In this document: positions 47,927 through 59,004 of the stretch, one piece after another | Numbering within the stretch: position 1 is the stretch's first letter | Layout of the letters: each line of letters opens with the position of its first letter | Assembly (NCBI RefSeq): GCF_015832195.1 | Contig: NC_052017.1 | Span: forward strand, 72,851,801-72,915,800 | Length of the DNA stretch: 64,000 nt | From: Motacilla alba alba | Lineage: Eukaryota; Chordata; Aves; Passeriformes; Motacillidae | Direction of reading: 5' to 3' | Position numbers and translations under genes: made by a program | The notes under the pieces: model-generated | Databases searched by the model: none | What the model saw: only the letters and a program-made list of their open reading frames with translations | Told to the model about the DNA's origin: nothing

Positions 47927-48759
47927 CAGATCAAAAAAGCACAGCTTTGGATGCAAAACAAAAATGGGATCCAAAGCTTCTAATCTAGTTTTGTTTTTTG
48001 AATTTTTTCCCCCATGAAAAGGTACAGTTGCTGGCTTTTAATTCAGGTCTTATTCAATATCTTCATGTTGTTAATTCTATCCTTATACTACTCAAGAAAT
48101 ACAATTTTGGGAAGGCAATAAGAACAAGTTTCTTACTTATAGATGTCAAGTCTGCCTTTCCAGTGAAACCTAATTCCTCAAGAGTCATCTGCTTCCTTCC
48201 AGGCACATATTCTCTCCTGGTACTCATTCAAAGCACTGTTGAAGTATTGTGGGGGCTCAGAACTCTTTCTGCTTAAACTTTCTGCAAGTCTGGTACTTCT
48301 AGATTTCCATCCTATGTACAATGCATAGTTACCAAAATATTATCAGGCATTTAGTTTGTTATCAACCAAACACTTGATAATATTGGTTTTCTGAACTATA
48401 GTTCAAAACAGTGGCTCCTTTATTCTCTTTCAGCTGTGCAGAGATTTTAAAGAAATAGTAGTATGCAAGCTGGCCTTGGAAATGTGTATTCTGAACAAGA
48501 ACTGATCCCTTGATTTTTTTTTTTATACAAAGGACATAAGCTAGTTCTAAGCAAAAGTGAAATTCACAGCTGTTAGTTGCAATAAATTGAAGTTTCAGTA
48601 ACAATGGATCTATCATGGAAAAAACCATTTTCAAGCATGTCTCAATGTAGAAAACATTGGAAGGAGCAAGGAGATTATTTTAGTTTTTCCATATCTTGCA
48701 TTAGCAATACACCCATTGTATGATTTAATTACAGTTTAGCCTGTAGTTGTCTTAGACAT

Positions 48760-48778
48760 AAAAAAAAAAAAAAAAAAA
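48760..48778. repeat. 19-base A homopolymer
   Basis: An uninterrupted A run followed by GGTTAGGGG. No transcript-like sequence with a poly(A) signal is seen upstream. Confidence 0.9.
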
Positions 48779-50157
48779 GGTTAGGGGAAAAAAATCAACA
48801 TATGTCATTGGAATATAAGGAATAGTTCTGATATGGGAATCACTGAAGAGTCCTGAACTATTTAGCTTTTGAGAAAAAGAAATGGAGATTTGTAAGAACA
48901 GATGTAGAGATCACTAAAACCTTAATAAATATCCATGAAATCAGGTGTGGTGCAGAGAACACAAATAGGACATAATAGTTTAATAGTTTGACTATTGCAT
49001 TGTTAAAATAAAAAGATTACACCAATAGAAGTCAAAAGTTAAAAAAAAAAAAAAAGTGCAAGAAGCTAAAAATGTTTTTTTTTTCTTTTCCCATGCACAG
49101 GATTTCTGAAACCAGCTGCCAAAGGATGTGGTGGGACCATTTCCATACAATAGAGATATATTAAAAAGGATAGCAGACGCAATTTCAGGGATAGGATTTT
49201 GATTCTAAGGCAATCTATTACTTAGAAAGTCTGTAAATGGATGAATGCTGTAACCTGAGAGGGTAATGAGAAACCACTAGATCAATGTTTGCCATGAATT
49301 TATTTTTTCCAAAAATAACTAGGGTGATGATGAAGGCTGACTTGTGTTCTAATTCACCAGGAAAGTAAATAAAGTTTGATCAGTTAGATTGGTAGAAAAA
49401 GCAAACCCTCTGGAAATAGTTTTCCATTGTATAATCATTGTAGAACAGATATGGCGTGTGGGAAGAGGACAAAGATGTCAGCAGGGTCACAGTGCTATCT
49501 TCCAACACAGTGATTTCTGTGTTTCTTGTGCTAATTGTAATTCCCAGATTATTCACTTTCTACCTAATTGGTTTGCAGTGACATATTCTACTTTGTTCTG
49601 TTTTTGCTAATCATAATTATGCAAAGAAATCCATTAACATTCTCTTGATGTATTAGTAACATGTTGATCATCAAAATATATTAATATCTTTGCCACAAAA
49701 ATATATTCTATTTCTTCTTTTATCAAGTTTCCTGGCTCGTTTTTATTTCGAGGGCTGTTATTTTAGAATGAAAAAATAAGTTTCTTTATCAAAAGTCAGC
49801 ATAATTCCTACAAGTGCTAGAAAACCTGAGCACTTATCCTGCACAGTACTTCCACATGAAAAACATCAAAACAGGAAATCTGGACTCAGTTTTAGGATCC
49901 AAAATTGAAATTAATCTAGGGAATCCACGTAAAAAGTTTGAATTGCTGTCCAGTAAGTCAGAGAGTGGCAGAAAAAGGTCAGTTACAAATTACTGCAATG
50001 GAGTTGCTCAAGTGAATACAGATTATTTGACTGAAAAGGTGATGCACCCACAGATCCTGAGCTATTAAAACAAACACCTGTGAGGGGAATTGGTGTACTG
50101 AGAATGCTTACACTGTCATGATGTCAAAGGCGCATGTTAATACAAAATTTATTTATT

Positions 50158-50238
50158 AAAAAAACCAAAACAAAAAAAACACCAAAAAACCACCCAAAAC
50201 AAAACAAACCAACAACAACAACCACAAAACAAACCACC
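50158..50238. repeat. A/C-only low-complexity tract
   Basis: About 80 bases made almost only of A and C (AAAACC, CAACAACAA and ACAAACC groups). A lysine/threonine/proline-rich open frame across it is an artefact of this composition. Confidence 0.85.
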
Positions 50239-50590
50239 CTTAAATGTGGAATTAACATTCAAATAACATCACAAGCTTGCATTCAGTTAATTGCAAAGGA
50301 GCTGCATCAGTCTGTTTTATTATTCTGAAGTATCCAGTCATTAGCAAGTCAAAAAAAATTAGTTTGCAACAGGTTTATAGTGGTGACACGTGATAATATT
50401 CCTGTCCAAATACAATACAGGTATTATTTTCTTCACCTATTCATCAAAATCCTCCTTAAACCATTTCCTTTCAATAGCCACTCAACAGTAAGAAAAGTGG
50501 GAACTCATGCTTTTGCAAAATGCCAGACTTGAAGCATCCATCCTCTCCCACAGCAATTACACACTGCGACCTGATTACAAAATTACACTA

Positions 50591-51270
50591 TGTAAGAAAT
50601 GCAGGCGGTGCCAGCGGCTGCAGCGGCCCCAGCGCAGGGCACGGCTGAGCCCCTCAGCCCCGGGGAAAGCCTGGGCAAGGGAGGGCGAAACGCTGCCCGG
50701 CAGCCAGGGCTGAGCCAGGGGAAGCGAGCGAGAAACAGCCCTGCGAGCCCCGAGGGGACAGCGGGAGCAGGGCCGGGGGCAGCAGAGACCCGGCAGGGAT
50801 GGCCCTGCGGCCTGGCAGAGAGCCCGGCGGGGCTGCGCTTTCCCTGCGGTTCGTGGGAAGGCCCCCGGCTGGAGCAGGGGAAAATGCAAGGAGGGAAAGA
50901 ATAGCAGAGAGGAGGTGCGATGGACTGACAGCAGCTCCGCATTCCCCATCCCTCCGGACTGCTTGGGTTGAAGAGGTAGAGCAGTCAGGAGAGAAAGAGC
51001 AAAGCTGAGCCAGAGAAGAGGGAAGGGGTGAGTGTCAGGAGGGTTTTCTCATATTTCTCTTTGCCTCTCACCATATTGTGCACTTTTAATTGTCAATAAA
51101 TGCATTTTTCCCCAGTTGAATCTGTTTTGCCCATGTCAGCAGCAGAAAAAGGATCTCACTGCCTTTATCTCGACGTCTTTTACTTTATTTTCTCCCCTGG
51201 GCAGTTGAGGAGGTGGAGTAATATAGCAGCAGTGAGGCACATGGCAGCCAGCCAAAGTCAGCCCTCCACA
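50591..51270 (+). mobile_element. ERVL-type LTR with CpG-rich U3
   Basis: The proposed element runs from TGTAAGAAATGCAGGCGGTG to GCAGCCAGCCAAAGTCAGCCCTCCACA, about 680 bp with TG...CA ends. The first 350 bp are very GC- and CpG-rich, then comes a purine-rich zone, the AATAAA signal at 51095-51100, a GAATCTGTTTTGCCCATGTCA segment, TTTTCTCCCCTGGGCAGTTGA and the LTR end. The last 300 bp match the copy at 28395-28690. The U5 end recalls passerine ERVL LTRs (CACCTGGCATCCAGCCAGGG-like). No clear target duplication, so the left edge is approximate. Two minus-strand and one plus-strand open frames of 100-124 codons in the GC-rich part are composition effects. Confidence 0.82.
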
Positions 51271-54200
51271 AAAAGTATGGTTAATTTTGTAACTATCTAC
51301 TTATGGAGATCAAGCACATATTCCAAAGCTTGCAGTGCTCAGTAATTTAAAACTATACTCTTTAATTAAAAAAAAAAGGTACCCAAAATGCTGTCAAAAC
51401 CACATAAGCTCTCTATAGGTAGTTCCTATTTATAGTTATAATTAACAGCATTTTATAGGGTGACTGTATTTACAATAAGACTTCAAGAGACAGCTATAAA
51501 AAATAGCCTTTATTGTGTATTTGATGCTCTAAAATCTTCACTGTTTAAAAAAAAGGTTCTATTTTAAAGGTAATTACTAGCTTCAGCTGATCAGGAAACA
51601 CACCCTCCTTGTGAACAGAAACATGACTTCTCTTTAATTTATTTTTCTAGTAGTTTAACAACGAAACAAGACCATTTCTCTGCCAAAAAAATACATTAGA
51701 TAAAGAAATGGAATTGTCTCCAGCAGCGTCACTAGAGTTTGGATCAGCTCATTGTCTTTGATTTGTAAAGACTAATCTATTTGCAAGAAATAAATTGAGG
51801 TCTTGAATTAATAGCTCCACCAGATATATAAGAAAATTAAAGTTCTTCCATTCACTTTTTATGAAATATTTTTACTTTGGCAAGGATTCTGTTCAGAATG
51901 TGAAGACATGTATCAGCAGAATATACTTCTCTCACACATTACTCTGCATTAGGAGAAAAGATTAACCCCTGTCTCAAATGTCCTCAGAGGGTTGGAAGTT
52001 GCTTCACTGCAAAGATACCTGCAATCCTAAACTTGCCTTTTCTTTTCCTAGAGCCAATCTTGAGCCTTCCCCTCCCACAGTTCTGCTGGGGGACCTTCTT
52101 GGTTTCATGAATTCTGCTGGTATTTTTTCTTTTGACAGTTGCATTAGTTCTCCACAGTTTCTATAACAAAAGGTGAGCAAGGTCTATTCTGAGTTCTTTC
52201 TAGGGCTGGGATTCTGTAAGATATCAGAGACAATCCTACAGGATATAAATACATATCTTGCACTGATCTTTTCAGCTAGTTTCAGCGTTCGCCCCCACTC
52301 TGGCTGTGCTATTCAGGATCTGCTAAGGAAAACTGTGGTCTCCCTTATATCAGTATCAACTCTCAGTCTTTCTCTACAGCTTAATCATATATCTGTGTCT
52401 TCTTCCTTGTGCTGCAAGACTGGAGGACTCATATTTAGCTTTTGTGTCTTTTTCTATCAAATAAGTATTTTTAGATGGAAGACAGGTTTCTGCTAAAACA
52501 TAATGCACTATCTATTTCAAGGAGTTCACCAGGTTCTAATATATGGCCAGAAAATGATGGCTGTGAAAGGGTAATTGGCTAGCCCTATAAAACAGCTTTA
52601 ACTCCCTTCACATGTTTAGCTTAATCATTTTTTAAGGGCATTCATGTTTTTGTGGTCCCAATAAAGGTTAGAAGAGGTCTGCTGTAAAAGGTGTTAGCTC
52701 TGTTTAGCCTTAGATTGTTATCAGGCCAGCCCAAATAGAGAGGAAGTTCTGCAGCATAGTCCCAGATTCCTTGTTTCTCTTCTTTTCAATTTGGTTTTTT
52801 TTCCTTCTAAAAAGTACATATATTGCATTGACTATGGTCTTCATGCCCTTTAATAGCTTAGTATACTAGTACTTAGTACTATACTTAGTACTTTAACTAA
52901 AATTTATTTATTTCAATGCTTTAATTATTTTACTTTTCCTGACAGAGACACTGAGAAAGCTTTTGCCCATTATTTATTTCCCTGCAATGTAGTACAGCCA
53001 GTTTTTGCCAATTGATATTGCAGTGGTTGACATATATCACCAGCTCTCAGACACCTTCTCCTGTCCGGTGTTACTCGGCAACAGCATGTCTGGTGGTGCA
53101 TTGTAATGGCAAACATTCCGATCCCTATCTCTGTGGAACTAAGTGGCTGACATTTTTCTATACTTGATCTTTATTAAAAGCCTTTGGCTTAATTCAAAAA
53201 AGGAAATTCAGCATAGGTTTGTTTTACATACAGTGCTGCAACATGGATGCAGTCTGGTCTCAAACTGATGTAATGTTGAGAGTTTTACATTTTGGAATTG
53301 TTTTCTGTCTTTTCTGCTTCATTTTAAAAGCAAAATATATATTTATTTTCTATTTCAAATTAAAACAGGTAATATTATTCTTTTCTAGAGGATTTCTAAT
53401 TTTTGTTCAGGTATGCAAATGCATATGAATTCCAAGAGCAACAGTGCAAATTTAAAAAGGAGGTAATATTTGCCTTAGCTCCCAGGTATGAATCAGTAAA
53501 AATAGACAGAGAGCTTTAACCCTCTTCTCTAGATAAACATGGATGGGACACACGCTGGTTTAGATACCTGCTGTAATTTACAATAGACTGAAGATACCTC
53601 CAGCTGTGTTGACCACCTCAGGGGAGCATTGCAGAAGCTGACTGCCATCATGGCACAGGAGAGTTTTTCCCTGCTCTCTGTTCTTGATCTCTGTCACCTT
53701 CTGGTCATGACTCTGATGCTCACTGCCAACAAGATGAGTGATGTAAGAACTAATACCACAGCACTATCTCAAAAAATCATGCCCGGTTGGGTGTTCTGCT
53801 AGTTTAGGGTCATTTCATGCTGATATGAAGAAGTGGAGGAAGGTATGGAAAAAAAGAAAAGGAAGCTGTGCTGTGATAAAGCAGCTGAACTTTGGTGCTT
53901 TTAGGCTCAAGTTCAGTCAGTAGTGTTGTGTGCATTACTTAAAGACTATTGAATAATATGCAATATTTACATGGACTATCAGGCCAAAGAGAAGCATGAC
54001 AGCATGTCTTTTCCAGTTACTTTTGGTGCACTAATAAATACAGAACGGTGGAATGTTCTGTAAAATATGCTGAAAGGTACATAGTAAGACTAATTCCAAT
54101 GGAAGTGTTCTGACAGACAAGTAAAGAGGACAGGGAAGACAGAATTGTCTTTTAATGGAACTTTGGAACTTTGACATAGAATTATGTCAATGAATTACAG

Positions 54201-55479
54201 TCATATCTTTCTTTCTCATTCATACAATGCAATTTAGTTTAATAATATGTGGAAAATGAAGTATTGATGACAGCAAGTAATTTTTTAAAGGTCCTTTTTG
54301 GAGGGGCTGCTTTGCAATAACCCATTAATAATCAGGGGAAAAAAATTAGCAGGTTTTGAAGTCACTCTTCCCTGTAATGTTTCATGACATTTTGAAATTA
54401 TTCTTTAAATTGCACTGTGGAAAGATTGAACATTGCTTTTTGAAATGATCTGCAAACTGAAAATTCCATCACTGCAAACCCTGTCTTTCAAACAATACTT
54501 TTTCTATTTAAAATATTTTTTAATTACCAATGGATGTGTAAATAAATTTGGAGAGTTATTTGGTATGAAATAGTGACAGAAGGGCAATAAGTTTCTCTGC
54601 CAAATACTTCAAAGCACAATATGCAAATAAAACACAAATATGTATTTTTTGATTCAAGGCTGAAGACTGAAATTTCAAGTGCAATAGACAATTTCAAGAA
54701 ATATAGTTCCAGCAGTATGAAAGAATGTTACCCAAGAGCCAAGTAAAACAGTACTTGAATTCTCCTTCCCTCATTTTCTGCACATGCACAGAAGGTAGAT
54801 TATGGTAAATAAAAAGAATTATCAGCTCCCACTTAGCTTATGTATGTAAAGTTATAAAACTGAACAACAAATTTAAGTTCAATGATGGCATATCTATTAA
54901 CCCACCATCCAAGTATTCACATTTGATAACACTAACACTTGCTAAACCTCACAGCTTGCATTTCAAAACTGAAGTATAAATCATTAACAGCAGCTGGAAA
55001 TAGATAGTGAGATTGATTTTCTTGTTGGCTTTTCCACTCAATATATGAGTCCTCTTTACCTATCTTGTCAAGTTTTGGCAGGAAAATCACCTCCTGTGGT
55101 TCTTTGCTGGTTTTTTTTTTTTTGTTTAAACCAGTAGCAGAAAGAAAAAGGCTTGTAAGATTGTAATCCTATGATGTTCCCTTTCAGATAACTTTAATTT
55201 CTTATGTTTTCCAAGGAAAGCCAACCATAAAGAAACCTCTCTTCCAATCCATTCAAACAAAACAGAGTAGAGTCATGGCATCAGGCATCTTCCTCAGATG
55301 CGTGGAACTGTGCTACTCAGTGCTAAAAGGCAGCACTTGTTGATGTCCGCCACACTGCAGACCAGTATCCAGGTATGTGAATTTCCCCCTCTGCTCTATC
55401 CATGTCTTACAGTAGAATGGAGGAGAAAATTCTTCACAAGTAATTATTTGCCCCTCAGACGACAGGGTAAGAAAAATTA
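51271..55479. other. Unique AT-rich DNA
   Basis: No interspersed repeat recognised. A 71-codon open frame at 53587-53799 lies in locally more complex DNA. A 107-codon plus-strand frame (52173-52496) has no recognisable domain. A T run occurs near 55110-55123. Confidence 0.5.
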
Positions 55480-56215
55480 GAATAGAATAGAATAGAATAG
55501 AATAGAATACTTCAGTTGGAAGGAACATACTACAGTCATCTAGTCCAACTGCCTGACCACTTCAGAGCTGACAAAAAGCTAAAGTATATATTTAAGAGCA
55601 TTCTCCAAAAACCTCTTAAACACTGACAGTCATGGGACATCAACCACCTCTCTAGAAAACCTGTTTTGGTGTTTGACCACCCTCTTGGTAAAGAAATGTT
55701 TCCTAATAGAGAAGACCTCCTCTAAAGCAGATGTGGGCTATTCACATGAACCCTGTCAGTGCATAACAGGGAGAATCAGCACATCCCTCTCTCTTATCCC
55801 TCCTCAGATGTCTGTAGAGAGCAAGGAGGTCTCCCCCCATCCTCGTTTTCTCCAAAATAGACAAGCCCAGAGTTCTCATCCACTCATCAGCAGGCATTCC
55901 TTCCATCCCTTTCATCAGCTTGGTTGCCCTCCTCTGGACATATTCAAGGACCTTCACATCCTTCCTAAGTACTCAAGGTGAGACCACACCAACACTGCAC
56001 GACAATCTCTTCTTTTGATGGGCTGGTGATGTGTTTGGTGCACCCCAGCATGTGAGTTGCCCTTGAGACTTCCAGGGCACACACTCCTGACTGACACTGA
56101 GCTGCTGCCAACCAGCACTCTCAGGTCCCTTTCAGCAGGGCTGCTTGCCAGCTGCATGTCTTCGAATCTGTACTTCACTGGGGTATTATTCCATCCAAAC
56201 AGCAAAGTTCTAAAA
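55480..56215 (-). mobile_element. CR1 LINE, minus strand, 3' end with AATAG tail
   Basis: The 3' terminus is at left: six units of (AATAG)n at 55480-55509, then TTCAGTTGGAAGGAACATAC, CATCTAGTCCAACTGCCTGACC, AACACTGACAG and GTTTGACCACCCTCTTGGTA, the classic bird CR1 3' end in reverse. Further right it enters ORF2: minus-strand segments with QRRATKLMKGME, LGL..LEK.R..GDL.ALY and EKDL-type residues. The 5' end is truncated near 56215, where similarity fades. The tail unit differs from the ATTCTATG tails of the other CR1 copies, pointing to another CR1 subfamily. Confidence 0.94.
55742..56205 (-). pseudogene. CR1 ORF2 C-terminal remnant
   Basis: Minus-strand coding relic of the C-terminal part of CR1 ORF2. 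The open piece at 55742-55957 (71 codons) holds the conserved VQRRATKL and GDLLALYRHL-type segments, and a frame-shifted continuation at 55954-56205 keeps an ERDLRVLV-type segment (the E-KDLGVLVD region). A frameshift between the two and the missing RT core show it is dead. Confidence 0.88.
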
Positions 56216-56564
56216 GTCTACAGGCAGTGAAAGTTCTTCAAAATTGTACATATTCTCTTCCCTAAATTCCAGTGATCCATATTTAACTTTCAAAGCAAGC
56301 AGCATGACAGATATTTCATCTTCTGCCACCTGTTGTCTTAATGTTGAAACAAGGAATCGTTTCCCCTGATGTGTTACACGTGTGCATTTCTGACAATTCC
56401 AGTGTCCAGATTTTGGGAGTTTTGATCATGCATCAGTTTAGGCAACATCAGGACTGCGGCAACAGATGGGGTACACTGTCTCAAAGGGAAAAAAACAAAA
56501 AACTTTACTCAGGACTTAGCAGAGATAATTTTCCACTTTTACAGTGAGAGCTTTACACTAGATT
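56216..56564. other. Spacer between two diverging CR1 elements
   Basis: About 350 bp without recognised repeat. It separates the 5' ends of a minus-strand and a plus-strand CR1. Confidence 0.5.
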
Positions 56565-58553
56565 TGAAGGGGAAGGGGATAAAAATCAGGACTAGACTGT
56601 CTCCATGTGCCAAGTGATGAGCCACAGGGAAGAAGACTTGCCTGGTTGAAGAGGGTTTGTCTGGAATTCAGGAAAAAAGTGAGAGTTACAAGATTTGGAA
56701 GAATGAGCAGCCCACTCAGGAGGACTGCAAGGATGTCATGAGAATATGCAGAGAGGAAATTTGAAGCGCAAAAGCTCAACTAGAATTTCATCTGACTACT
56801 GCCATTACAGACAACAAAAATGTTTTTACAAATATCAACAACAACAGGAGAGCTAAGGAGAATGTTCATGTTCTATTGGATGCAGGGAAAAATAGAGTTG
56901 CAAAGGATGAAGAAAAGGCTGAGGGACTTAATGCCTTCTTTGCCTTAGTAGCAAGACTGAGCTGTCCTCAGGATACCCAGACCCCATGGCTGGAAGACAG
57001 AGATGAGGAGCAGAGTGAAGTCCCCATAATCCAGGAGGAAATAGTGGCCTGCTGTTCCACATAAACTTACACAAATCTATGAGGCCAGATGGGATCCATC
57101 CAAGAGTACTGCAGGAGCTGGCAGAAGAGCTCACCAAGCCCCTCTCCTTCATTTTTCATCAGTCCTGGTTAACTGGGAAGGTCACAGATGTCTGGAGGTT
57201 AGCAAATGTGAATACCTATCCACAAGAAGAGCCAGAAGTAGAACCCAGGGAACTACAGGCCATTCAGCCTGACTTCTGTGCTGGCAAAGACCATGTAGCA
57301 GATCATCTTCAGTACGATCACACATCATGTGCAGAACAACCAGGATATCAGGTCCAGCCAGTATGGGTTTATAAAAAGCAAGTCCTGCTTGACTAAACTT
57401 GTCTCCTTCTATGATAAGATGACATGACAAGGTTTGTGAATGCTCTCTCTTTGGATCTTAGTAAAGTTTTTGATTGTCTTTTACAACTTCTCCTGAAGAA
57501 ACTAGCCATTCATATCTTGGTTAGGTGTATTCTTCAATGGGTTAAAAATGGCTTGGATGGTCAGCCTCAAAGAGAAGCGACAGATGCTGGTCACGAGTAA
57601 ACTTCTCCAGGACTCAATACTGAAGCCAGTTTTCTCTAATATCTTTATCTATGATCTGGATGGAGGGATCAAGGGCACCCTCAGTAAGTTTAGAGGTGAT
57701 GACATGATGGGTGGCAATGTTGATTTGCTGGAGGGCAGCAAGACTGCAAAGGCACTTGGACAGGCTGGATTAATGGGGCAAACCCAATCGTATGAGGTTT
57801 CACAAAATACCTCATCCTGCACTTTGGCTACAAAACCCCATGCAGGCTGGGGGCAGTGTGGCTGGAAAGGTACCTGATGGAAAAGGACCTAGGGGTGCTG
57901 GTTGACATCCAACTGAACATGAGCCAGCGTGTGCCCAGGTGGCCAAGAAGGCCAAAGGCATCCTGGTTTATGACAAAAATAGTGTGCTCTGCAGGACCAA
58001 GTCATTATTCTCCTGTACTCAGACCAAGTGAGGCCACACCTTTAGCCCTGTGCTTGGTTCTGGGCTCCTTACTACAAGAAAGAAATTGAGGTGCTGTAGC
58101 ATATCCACAGAAGGGCAACAAAGCTGGGGAAGGATGTGGAGCACAGGTCTGAGAAGTGGCTGGGGGAGCTGGGGTTGGCTAGCGGGAGAAAAGGAAGCTC
58201 ATAGGAGACCATATCACTCTATACAATTACCTGAAAAACAGTTGCAGTGAGGTGGGAGTTGGTGTCTTCTCCCACATAACAAACAGGACAAGAGGAAATG
58301 GTTTCAGGTTGTGGCAAGGAAGGTTTAGATTGGATATTAGGAAAAAATTTCCTCATGGAAAGGGTGGGCAAGCATTGGAACAGGCTGGCGAAAGAAGTGG
58401 TAGAATAACCACCCTCTGAAATGGTCAAAAAAAATCTATGGATGTGTCACCTGGGGATGTGGTTTAGTGGTGGATATCATAATGATGGGTTAACAGGTGT
58501 ATTCTATGATCTTAAAGGTCTTTTTCAGCCTTAATGATTCTATGACTCTGTGT
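56565..58553 (+). mobile_element. CR1 LINE, about 2 kb, 5'-truncated
   Basis: The longest CR1 here. It starts in the ORF2 segment between endonuclease and reverse transcriptase (arginine/lysine-rich linker, ...EKAEGLNAFFA at about 56914), continues through RT and ends with the CR1 3' UTR: 'ggtttagattggatattagg', 'ggcaagcattggaacaggct', 'ttcagccttaatgattcta' and a tail of TGATTCTATGACTCTGTG at 58535-58552. Compared with an intact CR1 it lacks the 5' UTR, ORF1 and the endonuclease. Many stops and frameshifts make it inactive. An LTR lies 57 bp downstream. Confidence 0.95.
56876..58089 (+). pseudogene. CR1 ORF2 reverse transcriptase remnant
   Basis: Broken frames cover successive RT segments. 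At 56876-57064 is the EKAE.LN.FFA block; at 57079-57396 the PDGIHPRVL and KPLSFIF..SWLTG blocks; near 57448 the palm LDLSK-FD motif; at 57642-57735 the F.YDLD.G, TLSKF and GGNVDLLEG blocks; and at 57856-58089 the EKDLGVLVD.QLNMSQ block. The catalytic FADD motif is altered to FRGDD (57689-57703), one residue longer than the family norm and missing the alanine, so even this core is not intact. Several stops separate the blocks. Confidence 0.92.
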
Positions 58554-58610
58554 AACAGGCCTATGGGAAAATTCTATGGGATATGGAATAAATCAGTATG
58601 TAGTTGTGGT

Positions 58611-59004
58611 TGTGATATTTTGTGAAAATCCCTTTGCTAGGATTTTCTTCTCCTGAGAAGCTCAGAGGGCCTCAGCTTCAAGTGTGAACAATTTGTTATC
58701 TGCTACTGGGGAATGCAGCAGGTGCTTTCTCAATTGGTCAATGTGGGATGTTTCTACTTGGTGGCCAATCAAGGAGGCAGCAACTCTCGGACTCTCGAGG
58801 AGTCACAGAACTTTGTTATTCATTCTTTTCTATTCCTGTCTCACCTTCTGATGATTCTTTTCTCTCTGTTCTTTGTAGTATAGTTATAGTGTGGTCTTTT
58901 TTAATGTAATATATATCATAATATAATAAACCAGCCTTCTGAAATGGAGTCAAGATCTCTCCTTCACTTCACCAAGTCCTAACTGCCCAGAAGACCCACG
59001 GTAA
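58611..59004 (+). mobile_element. Solo LTR, passerine ERV (TguLTR5-like)
   Basis: It begins TGTGATATTTTGTGAAAATC and contains GGATTTTCTTCTCCTGAGAA, TTATCTGCTACTGGGGAATG, GCAGGTGC, TTGGCCAATC-type CAAT motifs (GGTGGCCAATCAAGG), TTGTTATTCATTCTTTTCTA, a TATAGTATAGTTATAG-type stretch, ATATATCATAATATAATAAA (AATAAA at 58925-58930), CAGCCTTCTG and ATGGAGTCA. I recognise this succession as a very common songbird LTR family. The 3' edge is set to about 75 bp after AATAAA and is uncertain; no clean target duplication is seen. No internal viral sequence is attached. Confidence 0.87.

Larger units (their letters stand above)
44408..50590. other. AT-rich DNA, possible ERV internal remnant at left end
   Basis: The first 190 bp (44408-44600) differ in composition from the rest and could be retroviral internal sequence next to the LTR. 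The remainder looks unique. Simple repeats: A/C tract 47878-47926, A19 run 48760-48778, A runs at about 49040-49055, A/C tract 50158-50238. A stretch at about 49108-49140 vaguely recalls CR1 3' sequence but is too short to call. No gene recognised. Confidence 0.45.

Noticed and set aside
49108..49190. Old CR1 fragment
   Set aside because: Only a short phrase (CCAGCTGCCAAAGGATGTGG) resembles CR1 3' sequence; the flanks do not continue the match.
50575..50949. Overlapping 119- and 124-codon minus-strand frames and a 101-codon plus-strand frame
   Set aside because: All lie in the CpG-rich part of an LTR, overlap each other in different frames and are alanine/proline/arginine-rich as expected from composition.
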